NCBI GenBank assembly: GCA_032622095.1
Contig: CP136064.1
Span: 46,391,573 to 46,455,572, forward strand
Length of the DNA: 64,000 nucleotides
Direction of reading: 5' to 3'
From: Siphonodentalium dalli
Lineage: Eukaryota; Mollusca; Scaphopoda; Gadilida; Siphonodentaliidae
A program made the translations under genes and the position numbers. A model generated the notes under the pieces. That model was not told the DNA's origin, made no database searches, and saw only the letters and a program-made list of their open reading frames with translations. Shown piece after piece: positions 12,161-22,262 of the stretch. Every line of letters begins with the position of its first letter. Position 1 is the stretch's first letter.

Positions 12161-13143
12161 GTAAGTTCTCACGGACACCGTTAAATAGGACAGATCATCA
12201 TGAACATGTCCGTTACCATGGAGCCCCAGACACGGCACGGTTATGCCTCTTATTAATCATGGTTATCCAATGAAATACTAAGCTGGGCAAAAGTTATTAA
12301 CAGTATATATATGTACTGAATGCGACATTGTAAAACAAAGCCAGTGATGTGGCGGGGGTTGGGGGGGGGGGGGTGGTGGTGGATGAATGTGAGGTGCAGT
12401 GAGCTTCACTAAATGTAGTTGGAAATTACGTAACTGACATATCAGTTGTAAATAATTTCAGACCAAAATAGAGAATTGCTCTAGCAGTTTGATTTTCCAA
12501 CCAGTATTCGGTGTGGTCTTTTTTTTTATTCTCAAACCAAATATATTCCCATATCTTTTGACAAACATGGCCATCAGTTGGAAAAGTTACAATCCTATGG
12601 GTGTTATGTTGGAACACATGTCTTCTAGCAACATCCCTGAACTCAGTTGAACTACTGTCTGCAAGTTATTTATACTTAACAAAAAAATGGAGGTTATGGT
12701 CTAATTGACGATAGGATCAAGTTACCTTTTGATATTTTAGTTTAATTATGGACCGCGAAGCAATCTTTTTAACAATGGCAGACGGCAGCTTAGTTAGCAA
12801 TCTTCATTCACAAAACATTTGTGTCTGAGATAAATGTCAGTTCCTGCCGAATTTTTACGCATTTAACCGATCCAATACCGAATTAAACAAGCCGCCGGAT
12901 TCGTAGTATTTTTACACTATCAACCCTACTTATGCCATAAACGTGAGAGTACGTCCCCTTCCGATGCCCATACATGACTAACGATGCCTGCTATTAACAT
13001 GCTCATATATGCATGTTCTGTCATATTTTTATAGGATATATATAAAGTGGAACCTTAACAAATATACAACAATGTGTGTTATTACGTATGGTCAGATTGT
13101 GCGTCTTCAAATGGAACTTGAGCTAATCACTTTCCTACAACAG

Positions 13144-13259
13144 ATTCCTCAGCGACAAATGCGACAACGGCTAACTCTACGATGGCACCAACAACGAACA
13201 CAACAGAGGAAGTTACAACTGAAGGCGACGTCACGACGTTCCCCCCCACGACAACATGA
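13144..13259 (+). CDS. Thr-rich linker exon, copy 3 (longest form)
   Basis: Phase-1 acceptor TTTCCTACAACAG. The Thr-rich frame continues beyond the point where copies 1 and 2 are cut, adding DVTTFPPTTT before TGA at 13257-13259. The added part keeps the Thr/Pro spacer character, supporting the view that this is the original exon. I see no good phase-1 GT donor before the stop. A run of C at 13240-13248 sits here, so a length change in the run could have altered the frame, or a weak GC donor inside GAAGGCGACG may be used. The donor is therefore unresolved. Confidence 0.45.
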
Positions 13260-13904
13260 GCCCTATTATAAACTTTTCCAGTCGAAGCATTGTTGAGTTG
13301 ATTTTCGAAAACGATGTTAGAAAATCTTGTAGAATTACAAATATTTGTTCATTCCATGTTCGTTCTCTCGTATCCATAGTCGGTATTATATGACGTCATT
13401 ACCTTACAAGCTACAAGCGGCACATTTCTATTATTCCCCCCCCCCCCCCGTGATTGTGGAGACTCATAGCTTGTCGATTTTTATTAGTGCGATATTGACC
13501 AATTATTATATGTGAGATATATTGTGTTTGACAATGTATTGTTTTTTCTTTATAAAGCCACCGCATCTAATAGATGGCCGGCGAAACTCTGTCGCAAACT
13601 CAAGTATTTCTGCGACTCGATCCCTCTGATCAGAAGAAACTGCGCTGCTACCTGCTCGCTCTAAATCAGACGCAACCGGTGAAAATTTATCCATGCAACT
13701 CATTTATCATTTATTTATTATCGATTTGAACCCCACATTTTCTAAATAGATTCTCCATTCACTTATAAAAGTATATATATAGAAAATGCATGGCTTGCAA
13801 TTTCTGTGTCTGCATGATTTTGTCATATTTTTTATTTATCGTGAATTTTGGAAATCGGTCTCAGATTTTAAAATTAACGGCAATCGTTTTAAGATGGCTG
13901 GGGA
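13229..13904 (+). other. 676-bp segment absent from units 1 and 2
   Basis: Sequence on either side (GAAGGCGA and GCATAACTACTATTAG) is contiguous in units 1 and 2. The segment holds the end of the linker exon, a C run at 13436-13449 and a degenerate ShK exon. Both breakpoints carry short GGNGA words. A deletion in the ancestor of units 1 and 2 is more economical than a precise insertion here, because the segment contains exon sequence in the correct phase. Confidence 0.8.
13558..13664 (+). pseudogene. Degenerate ShK-domain exon in unit 3
   Basis: A pyrimidine-rich acceptor TTTTTTCTTTATAAAG is followed in phase 1 by a frame ending at TAA 13662-13664. Its second half reads NCAATCSL then stop, matching the CxxTCxxC end of ShK domains up to the last cysteine. 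Aligned with the intact ShK exon at 16773, four cysteines (C2-C5) are in place with similar spacing. The first cysteine position is Ala, and the last is replaced by the stop codon. In ShK folds the first and last cysteines pair with each other, so the same disulfide is lost on both sides. It may be a decayed domain or, less likely, a shortened functional one. ShK domains occur both as toxins and as ordinary domains in secreted enzymes; nothing here shows toxicity. Confidence 0.6.
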
Positions 13905-14701
13905 GCATAACTACTATTAGTTACATCTAACACTATCTCTTCATGAGCCATGCATTTATGTCTATAAATAGGTTATTAGCATTGACATTTTGGCGAAATA
14001 TCAGGAGTGAATTTCTTTATCTTCGATGAAATTGGAAAAGGAAGTTCACTGGGATTACAAAATTAGGACTGCCCGCTTGTAGTTACAGCTAACAGTATCT
14101 CTTGATGACCCATGCATTTATTTCTATAAATACGTCATTATAATTGACATTTTGACGAATTTTCCGAAGTTAACTTGTTTATCTTCGACGAAAATGGAAA
14201 AGGAAGTTATAAACAACGTTCATTGGCATTACAGAGTTTGGACTGTCCGCTTTCTAACTAAACAAACAAGCTATTAAATAAATTGGACAGCTATGATCGG
14301 ACATTTGTAAGATCATTGAATTTCACCAATAAGTCTAATGCTGATATACCGATATTGCAACAAGTATCGTACATGGTATAGTTTCAGATTGGCCGTGACT
14401 TCTGGCGGCAATCCGATTGCGCGAAATGAGCCTGTTACTATAAATAGATAAATAATAGTAGTTGAGTAGGATAGTATCGTAAAAATAGTATAGCAGCCAA
14501 TCAGAATGCGAGAAATGCACGTGAGATGTAATATATTGGAATAGACTATTATTTATTTGGGGGGGGGGGGGTGCAGCAAATATTAGCAGATGGTAGACAA
14601 GCGAACACCATGGGATTGATTGGTGCTAACCTAATACGTACACGATTAGATAGCGAACGATACTTAAGGTTAGGATTACATTTCGGAATAAGTATCCAGC
14701 G

Positions 14702-15279
14702 TTAAAGATACGGGTGGCGTTGGCGGTGGGTATGTTAAAGATACGGGTGGCGTTGGCGGTGGGTATGCTGTTAAAATATTCAGATCCGTCAAAAACCCGC
14801 CATAAACAGAAAGAATAGTAAAATATAGACAGACTTTGTTCTTATAACAATCAGAAATATGGCATAAACAGTATGTTATTGTCAAATGTTTTCCTCTGTT
14901 ATGTAAACAAAAGCAAAAATAAAACGTCATATATAGAACCTGGCTTTTGTTTAGATCCGGATATTGTAAACATACAGAGCGTTATTTGTTACTGTTTTCC
15001 TGATATGGAAATAATAAAGAGCGTTTACATCATTTGTGTGTGATTAACCAATAGAATTTCGCCGTGTTATGTAAACAGAAGCAAAATTTCTGTAACACGA
15101 GCAGGTTCTTGTGACTTGTTTATATATACACCATCGTACGTCTTGACGACAATATACTATTTACGCGCTGATTATGTTTAGCATATGAACAAAACTATAT
15201 ATATTTTAATATTCCTTCCGTTGATGGTGATTTGAACAAATATGAATATTTCTGCAACGAACGCCGGTCGTGCCTTTAA
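14702..15279 (+). mobile_element. Complete TTAA-type MITE (unit 3 and flank)
   Basis: Starts TTAAAGATACGGG (the terminus doubled in tandem) and ends CGGTCGTGCCTTTAA with TTAA at 15276-15279. It spans the right-hand boundary of the triplication: units 1 and 2 contain it only up to GGTGATTTGAACA. No open frame; mobilised in trans if at all. Confidence 0.85.
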
Positions 15280-16772
15280 TAGGAAGGGTGATAACTCTAT
15301 ATATAATGACGAAATAACGGAGATTTGTTTGAAAGAATTTACAACACCACAACTCATCGACTATGGCGAAATATAAGTCAAATTCTCTTTATCGGGTTGT
15401 GCGCTACTTAAAATTGGCACTCAAAACCTTCAGAGACACACCAACCAATACAGTCTGGTCTCAGCTGCCTCCTCATCTGCGCACGCACTTCACAACCAGG
15501 TCAACGGGTTCTGACACTCGCACATGAGTGGAAGGCGGCATTTCACCATAGATAGTTGAGGAGCCCCAACCGACCTTAAGTCAACCGGCTGGCATTGCAC
15601 CATCTTCCTAGAGTTGAGCCCGTAGTACAAGCCCGGAATACAACAGACTAAGGCAACTGGAGTCCATGCAAGCACTAACTAGGACAATAAGTACAACTAT
15701 TCACAACTCAAAAGAATATATTTATATCAACGCACAAAAATCACACACATAAATCAACGTAAGTCTTCTCCGCCGGTCCTAGTTCGGAATGGGGGGGGGC
15801 TTTGCTTCTTGCTTTGGTGGCATCCACCCCATGCACAGTACTGTGCGTGGGCATATATCAAACCCTACAAACGCTCTTCAGCGGAATTACGGCATTCAAA
15901 AGTGGGTTGTAGGAGAGGGCCGACGACCCTTTCAAATCTTCCCGGGTATCATCCCAAACTCCAAACTTGTTCGGGTGCGTGCGTCTGTGGGAAGTTTGGG
16001 AAACGCTCTTTAAAAGATTATCTTCATACATCTCCGTTATTTCGTTAATAATCCGAGCCTCAATCCTAACCTCGCGTGCCATGTGCTATTGCGAATTAAT
16101 AGCAATCGCTATCTAGTCGTGAACCGCGATTAAGTATCTTTCGCTATCCAATCGTGAGCGAAATGACTGTTTCAGATGTTTCAAAGCAAGTTTCGGGAAA
16201 CGTACAGTGCTATACTGACTGAATGAATTACATATATATCTCATTGTGCGCATAGAAACGATGTGGCATAAAATCTAAATCAACGAGCGGTATACAACGC
16301 CATAATTATGTTCAAGGGTTATATTTACTAGTTAGCCCCCATATGTGGAGAGCATATTCATAATATATGAATATCTGCATAAGCGTTCCATTTAATTTGA
16401 CAAATTCCGAAGGAGATGAATAGAAGTGTCGAATTCAACGTTAAGGTCATCCTTCAAAAGAACAGGGCGCAGTTCAGGATAAATTCTCTTTCAGTGGACG
16501 CATGTCCGATGACCGTGTCCCATAGGTAGTACGCAGTGAATGGGCGAGATTGTTCATTTGTTAAGAATCGCACTCGGTCGAATTATCGCCTCTCGCAAAA
16601 TCACACACACAAAGAAGAAGGAATTGTTAGGCTATACCTATTTATACATTTGGAAGGCCCGTGAGATCGCATATGGCGAGGTTGCATGGATGCGTTGAAT
16701 GCATGCGCCTGATCCCGGTCTTTGTGCCGTTTCTAAATGGATGTGGTAAATTTTCCATATATTTTATTTCAG
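15280..16772. other. Intron-like region without supported gene
   Basis: No exon is seen. GACGAAATAACGGAGAT at 15309 and ATCTCCGTTATTTCGTTAAT at 16028 are inverted and may be the ends of a ~740-bp element; their core also occurs at 306-360. Short words shared with the window start (ATCGTGAGC) follow at 16110-16160. Confidence 0.4.
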
Positions 16773-16903
16773 TTCCATGCACCGACTCGGCCCCAGGACC
16801 AGTTTGTAGAAGATTGAAAAGGAGAGGAAAGTGTTACAACAGGAATATGTCCACTTTCACTAACCAATGCAAGGCTACATGTGGACTTTGTTCTTCGGCA
16901 TAG
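16773..16903 (+). CDS. ShK-domain terminal exon of secreted protein
   Basis: Acceptor TATATTTTATTTCAG opens in phase 1 into a frame starting PCTDSAPGPVC and ending KATCGLCSSA with TAG at 16901-16903. Six cysteines follow the ShK pattern: first pair eight residues apart, then C-x8-C, C-x11-C, and the closing CKATCGLC. ShK domains are small three-disulfide folds found at the C-terminus of many secreted invertebrate proteins, for example astacin metalloproteases, and in cnidarian channel-blocking peptides. A basic stretch RRLKRRGK lies in the middle. The shared phase with the upstream linker and Cys-rich exons suggests this is the last exon of the same gene. The only AATAAA nearby (about 16992) is within an inserted element. 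Confidence 0.75.
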
Positions 16904-16926
16904 AGATCGACAAGATTACACAAAGG

Positions 16927-17413
16927 TACAGTAATGCCCTAATTAATCGACTCCTTTAACCCGTTACCCAACAAACCGGCCAAAACCGGCCAAATAAAGC
17001 TTCAACAGCCTATAATATCTTCGGTCTGTCTCAATATAACCATACAAATATGGATATCATTGGAACCGGCTCCTTGACCACATTGTGATAGTTACAGTTA
17101 TGCCCTGTGCCAATGCATTCTCTTATATATGCGAGTCGACCATAGGTCGCCTCGCATATATAAGAGAATGCATTGGCCTAAAAAAATCTTTTTTTTAACA
17201 CTTTTTACCATTATTTTCTTACATTCTTTAACAATTTTATAATTTTTAATGTGTTAAGCCAATGCATTCTCTTATATATGCGAGGCGACCTATGGTCGAC
17301 TCGCATATATAAGAGAATGCATTGGCACAGGGCCCTTCTGTTGGTTAAAGGGTTAACCACATCAAAATTATGGGTAACTTTTCAGGATTTAGTCGGAAAT
17401 ATGGCTTGTTTCC
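16927..17413 (+). mobile_element. Hairpin MITE interrupted by a second element
   Basis: TACAGTAATGCCCTAATTAA begins a copy of the palindromic MITE also found at 20174-20358 and 29182-29398. It is split at its TTAA by the element 16956-17356, then resumes with CCACATCAAAATTATGGG and the GGATTTAGTCGGAAATATGG block. The second arm is missing beyond about 17413. Confidence 0.8.
16956..17356 (-). mobile_element. TTAA-flanked double-hairpin element, copy 1
   Basis: Ends TTAACCCGTTACCCAAC and GGTTAAAGGGTTAA are inverted. Inside are two long palindromes (17106-17176 and 17261-17331), each built on CCAATGCATTCTCTTATATA with its own reverse complement, and placed in mirror orientation around an AT-rich spacer. 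TTAA at both edges matches an uninterrupted TTAA at the same point of the MITE at 29209-29216, so TTAA is the target duplication. This points to a piggyBac-type mobilisation mechanism (inference). No coding capacity. Confidence 0.85.
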
Positions 17414-17466
17414 ATTTCTGTACTTGCGGTGATATGGCTCATTTGAACATTTGAATTATGTGTACA

Positions 17467-17994
17467 TTAAAGGTGGATTATCTCTTTGTAAACATGTATT
17501 ATATAGTTACCGGGGTATAAAATATTAGATTTGAATCGAAGACTCCTGTCCGGAAATGCTTCTATCGATTAATATTCATTTTATTTCGAATATTTTCTGG
17601 TCTAAAAAGGTGTGTTTGTTCAGCTAACGAACAATGGTGGTTACTGTTAACAGAGACCAGAAATTATATTGTGCAATTTTGTCACAAATAGATGTTAATT
17701 ATACTCGTTATCGCTTATATCGTTGGAACAAAACAATACAAACAACCAATCTGTGACATTTGACATTCGTTGCGTAGCCGTGGGAACAGCCCAGTGCTCT
17801 ATATCGCAATAAGGTCTCATCCGAATGGTCGGTTCTAAAAATAGTAACATAAATGGGCCCGATTTTATATTCGAAATAAAATCAATATTAATTGATAGAA
17901 GCTTTTCCGGACATAGGTCTTCAGTTCATATCTATTATTTTATACCCACGCAACTATTTAAAATTTGTTATTTAAAGAGATAATCCATCTTTAA
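17467..17994. mobile_element. TTAA MITE with GATTATCTC ends
   Basis: Terminal inverted repeats TTAAAGGTGGATTATCTCTT and AAGAGATAATCCATCTTTAA, TTAA at both edges, long subterminal inverted similarity (for example CGGGGTATAAAATATTAGAT against ATCTATTATTTTATACCC). A diverged relative lies at 28805-29595. Confidence 0.8.
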
Positions 17995-18530
17995 ATACGT
18001 TTAGCATCGATAATATATGGGTCGATTAATACACGAACTACCGATATACAAACTAAATACAAACTGAAGCAACTTAACGAAGCCAAAGGTATTTAACAGC
18101 CATTTTGGTTTTCTCACACAGATGCAGTTATCAGAATCGATTAATTTCCCAAAAATTAATGCTTACCACTGTAAAATTGCCCGAAACGTGTTATTATCAA
18201 CATGTTGTTCGACAAAATTTGGCATTATTATCGACAGAAAGCCTCTTAAAATATTGTTTACCCCCGAATCCAAATAAATAGTACTTGAGGGGCGCTTAGT
18301 CGGATTATGCATCATTATGTAGTTATATGATATATTATTCAATTGTGAAAGAATACACTACATAATGTCTACATGCACATCAAACTCTGCATTCAAACAG
18401 ACGTGTTCAGTTTACATGTCGATTTAAGGTATCTACTATATTTGTCGTTATTTTTCAGTGGATGATTGGCAGTCTGTTATCTTTATGATGTCACCTACTC
18501 TCCCAGGCTCCGAGAAGGCAACACACCGTC
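17995..18530. other. No gene; remnant MITE words
   Basis: Contains words such as CAGAATCGATTAATTTCCC and CCCCCGAATCCAAATAAATA that recall the TTAA MITE family at 28103 and 56199, so probably an old fragment. No exon is seen. Confidence 0.4.
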
Positions 18531-19723
18531 CATGACATTCTGTCGTCGTCAGTAATCCCTGCTTACAGCTATTGTGTGTATTCACTTGAGACCTTAGCTT
18601 GTACTTTAACCAAATAAACAAGTAAACTCCAACATATATGGTTTATGGCGAAACAGGTAGATACCCCATAGAAGTTACATTCAAAAATAGATTGCTAAAA
18701 TTCTGGTTTTCACTTGTCACAAATACACATGGCAAAATGTCAAAATCGCTCTTCACATTGCTGTATAATCATAACACAAACGGGATATTCTTTTCACAGT
18801 GGATTTACGCAGTTAAAGGAATAATTGATTGTTGCGGGGTGTTTCATGTCTGGGCGAACAAATATTCACTTATCAACACGATGTGCATTCTCAAGGATCT
18901 CACAAACATTTTAAGAGATCTGTTTATACAAGGGTGGCAAATCGATATATCACTTTCCAGAAAGGGCATGTTTTATTCCTTGATTAAGACAGAATTCACT
19001 TTCGAAAACTACCTAAATTCTAGTAATCAAAATAACGTATTCACTTTGGCTAGATTCAGAACCAGAAATCATAAACTGCCAGTAGAATCGGGAAGTTGGA
19101 ATAACGTTCCATGAGAGCAGCGTGTATGTACCTCGTGTAATCTGAATGCAATCGGCGACGAAATACACTGCCTGATTGATTGCCCAATCTTCTCCGATTT
19201 GAGGGAATCATTATTTCCTGTCTTTTCGAAAAGTACATACAGTCTTGGTAAATTGAAAATGCTTTTAAGGAGCACACGACCATCTGTTTTAATGAAAACG
19301 TGCTAAATGATCAAAGAGATTCAAATTTCCGTAGCTGCCTGTTCTCCACGTTAAATCAGGTAGCTATCCGGGTTAAATCAGATAGCTTCCACCTCGCAGG
19401 GCGGCAGCCTGTAAACTGTCATAACACATTTTTTATTCTTATTTGTCAAATCCCGTGTCACGTCCTGATGGCAACATATAACTTGAATATGATTAATTAA
19501 CTATAACTACGTTAACCATCGTCCATCCGCACTTGGCACGGGATAGGTATTGTTTATGTATTCCGTTGTCTCCGTACCATGTACATTGGCTGGGAGAATA
19601 AAGTTTATATTCTGTGGAGAAAAAAAAAATGACATTCTGTCGTCGTCAATAACCCCTGCTTACTACTATCGTGTGTATTCACTTGAGACTTTAGCTTGTA
19701 CTTTAACTAAATAAACAAGTATT
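18531..19723 (+). mobile_element. LINE 3' fragment flanked by a long direct repeat
   Basis: A 5'-truncated non-LTR retrotransposon: ORF remnant 18638-19305, AATAAA at about 19600, poly-A at 19620-19629. It is flanked by two copies of a ~95-bp sequence beginning ATGACATTCTGTCGTCGTC (18531 and 19629) and ending AAATAAACAAGTA. The position of the second copy directly after the poly-A tract is what a target-site duplication would give, but the two copies have diverged at several bases and 95 bp is long. Confidence 0.65.
18638..19305 (+). pseudogene. LINE ORF2 C-terminal fragment
   Basis: One frame encodes the C-terminal part of a CR1/jockey-like ORF2, after the reverse transcriptase. It starts with MVYGETGRYPIEV, a block also found in the element at 50804-51340 (MVYGETGMHPHIL). 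It includes the typical LARFRTRNHKLPVE stretch, has an in-frame TGA at 19112-19114, then continues in the same frame with a CTSC...HCLIDC Cys/His motif to TAA at 19303-19305. The TGA is a single nonsense change, so the fragment is dead. Confidence 0.75.
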
Positions 19724-19864
19724 CTGATTAATAGGTGGCCATTAAATTTAGAGCGTACCCATGAAAAGCTGGACTATATTTTCTAAATTTGTTAGATGTC
19801 TCTAATAATTATTAGTCACAGTGTAAGTTATTCCTGAGTCCAGGTCAAATTACAGATGCGCTGT

Positions 19865-20030
19865 TGTAGACAGAACACAACGCACATCTTAATCGAGAAT
19901 CTTTTATGGAATGAGTTGCGGACACGCGAGCATATATTTCACGAAAGCGGAGCGTGGGTGAAAGTAATTAAGCGCCGTCCGCAACGAGCGTGATTAAAGA
20001 TTCTAGATTATTATGCAAGTTGTGTTCTGT
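19865..20030. repeat. Hairpin inverted repeat (MITE-like)
   Basis: Imperfect arms: CAGAACACAACGCACATCTT pairs with GATTATTATGCAAGTTGTGT-type sequence, with TTGCGGAC and GTCCGCAA further inside and a GCGGAGCG-type centre. No coding content. Confidence 0.6.
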
Positions 20031-20173
20031 ATTTATTCCAAACCCTTTTGTCTGATAAGTTTAAACCATGATTGTGATTGTGATTTAAGTCTGACGAAAG
20101 ATTGGACATAATTGGTCCATCAACTTGAGCTGACCGTTGACGCCGTGCACGCCATCGCTTCTTGGCAACAAGG

Positions 20174-20358
20174 TACAGTAATGCCCTAATTAATCGACTC
20201 CCTAACAACAGCACAATTATGGGTAACTTTTCAGGATTTAGTCGGAAATATGGCTTGGTGCTATTCATCGGAAAGCTCTCACATTTCCGACTAAATCCTG
20301 AAAAATTACCCATAATTCTGCTGTGGTTAAGGAGTCGATTATTTAGAGCATTACTGTA
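20174..20358. mobile_element. Palindromic MITE, near-complete copy
   Basis: Ends TACAGTAATGCCCTAATTAA and TTATTTAGAGCATTACTGTA are inverted; arms share GGATTTAGTCGGAAATATGG and its complement, with GGAAAGCTCTC near the centre. The element folds almost completely on itself. Related to 16927 and 29182. Confidence 0.85.
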
Positions 20359-20418
20359 GCTCTGGTTTGTATTCCCCTTGTGCTATTGATCAATATGTGT
20401 TCTATGGTGTGGTTACGT

Positions 20419-20772
20419 TTAACCCTTTACCCAACAGAACGGCCCTGTGCCAATGCATTCTCTTATATATGCGAGTCGACCATAGGTCGCCTCGCATATA
20501 TAAGAGAATGCATTGGCTTAACACATATTAAAAATGATAAAAACAATTTAGGCCAATGCATTCTCTTATATATGCGAGGCGACCTATGGTCGACTCGCAT
20601 ATATAAGAGAATGCATTGGCACATGGCATAACTGTAACCATCACAATGTGGTCAATGAACCGGTTCCAATGATATCCATATTTGCATGGTGTTATTGAGA
20701 CAGACCGAAGATATTTTAGGCTGTTGAAGCTTTATTTGGGCGTTTTTGGCCGTTTTTTGGGTAAAGGGTTAA
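20419..20772 (+). mobile_element. TTAA-flanked double-hairpin element, copy 2
   Basis: Ends TTAACCCTTTACCCAACAGA and TTTTTTGGGTAAAGGGTTAA, TTAA on both sides. It contains the two palindromes (20450-20517 and 20552-20620) and, relative to copy 1, lies in the opposite orientation: the flank GGCATAACTGTAACCATCAC is the reverse complement of the left flank of copy 1. Confidence 0.85.
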
Positions 20773-21120
20773 TACACGTGGCTCGCGTCAACGGGTGTGG
20801 AATAAAACGTATTTTTGAAGTTAATGTCCTTTGAATTTGGACTTATTATGTAACAATCCATTTTAAAGATTATATTCAATCTATTTTATCACATGGTAGG
20901 TTTATTGATATTGATATATGATATATATGCATACAACAAATACTGTAACACAATTTTTCATTGAAATAAACTAATTCATATAATCTGATTTGTCAAATAT
21001 TCTGCCAATATTCTGCCATCATGGCCAGCGGTCTGAGTTGAATCGTACGCTTACATATATTGCCGCAACGAATCGCTGCATTACATGCAAGTAGTGTATG
21101 AGATAATTGAGGGAACACAC
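20773..21120. other. No gene seen
   Basis: AT-rich single-copy-looking sequence without splice-bounded frames or clear repeats. Confidence 0.4.
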
Positions 21121-21440
21121 TACTTCAAGGGGTTATCTGTCTTCAAGGGGTTATCTGTCATGTACTTCAAGGGGTTATCTGTCTTCAAGGGGTTATCTGT
21201 CTTCAATGTGTTATATGTCATGTACTTCAAGGGGTTATCTGTCTTCAAGGGGTTATCTGTCATGTACTTCAAGGGGTTATCTGTCTTCAAGGGGTTATCT
21301 GTCATGTACTTCAAGGGGTTATCTGTCTTCAAGGGGTTATCTGTCATGTACTTCAAGGGGTTATCTGTCTTCAAGGGGTTATCTGTCATGTACTTCAAGG
21401 GGTTATCTGTCTTCAAGGGGTTATCTGTCGTTATCTGTCA
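21121..21440. repeat. 42-bp minisatellite (18+24 bp alternation)
   Basis: CTTCAAGGGGTTATCTGT repeats alternately alone (18 bp) and followed by CATGTA (24 bp), giving a 42-bp higher-order unit repeated about seven times. The third unit has a variant (AATGTGTTATATGT). Because 42 is a multiple of three it leaves long open frames on both strands, which are not genes. Confidence 0.95.
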
Positions 21441-22262
21441 ATAATGTGAAAAAGTTAGCCAATTATGACGAACTGCTTTACACGCTGCTAAGCGATATGC
21501 AGCATGTGAAAGTTTAGACTAAACTTTCCGCGAAAATATGTGACCCGCCATATCAAATCCAGTCGTAAGTCGGGATTTTTTTACCCTGTGCCAATGCATT
21601 CTCTTATATATGCGAGTCGACCATATGTCGCCTCGCATATATAAGAGAATGCATTGGCCTAACAATGTTTTACAATTTTAATATTCTTGTATTCTTTAAC
21701 AATTTTATAATTTCACCCATACAGAGCCCCAGACAAACATGAGCAGACGACACTCTTCTATATGCTTCTATATATGTGTGGGGCGGGTAGGGTTCTCTAT
21801 TCCGAAGGTTCGCTATTCCGAAGGTTCACTAATCCGAAGGTTCACTAATCCGAAGGTTCACCAATCCGAAGGTCACTATTCCGAAGGTTCGCTATTCCGA
21901 AGGTTTTCTATTATGGGAGTTTTTAGCCAGAAATGAATCAAAATTTGCCCCCCCCGTACATTTATACACCCCAATCTAATATCTAATTTGTCCCAGATGT
22001 CGGTTATTAATAGCAAGAAGACAGTATCAGTTTATCATTTTAATATTATAGAAAGTTGAAAACACAATGACTGAAATAAACTACGAGTTAGAGATGCATT
22101 CTACCCGAACTGGCAATATGTACTTGAAAGAAACATCAACATTAAAATCAAAACAAAGTCAGAATTGCAGTTAGGTGGGTGTGACTAAACACCGCCCGGA
22201 CCAGCCCGGACCAGCCCGGACCAGCCCGGACGAGCCCGGACGAGCCCGGACCAGCCCGGACC

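Larger units (their letters stand above)
10495..15233 (+). repeat. Tandem unit 3 of the triplicated gene segment
   Basis: A 4739-bp unit beginning GAACATGACC and ending at GGTGATTT, where sequence continues into the uninterrupted MITE end instead of another unit. It is the only unit with the 676-bp segment at about 13229-13904. It therefore probably represents the ancestral single-copy arrangement. Confidence 0.9.

Noticed and set aside
17106-17331. Palindromes as a microRNA or tRNA gene
   Set aside because: They are too perfectly palindromic, are repeated many times within transposon ends, and lack tRNA box sequences.
21085-21517. Long open frames on both strands with FKGLSV, RGYLS or DNPLK repeats
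   Set aside because: They arise from a 42-bp minisatellite whose length is a multiple of three; no splice, promoter or protein-family support.
21790-21910. CRISPR-like array of short repeats
   Set aside because: Repeats are directly adjacent without unique spacers, mirrored at the other end, and the sequence is animal; these are transposon terminal arrays.
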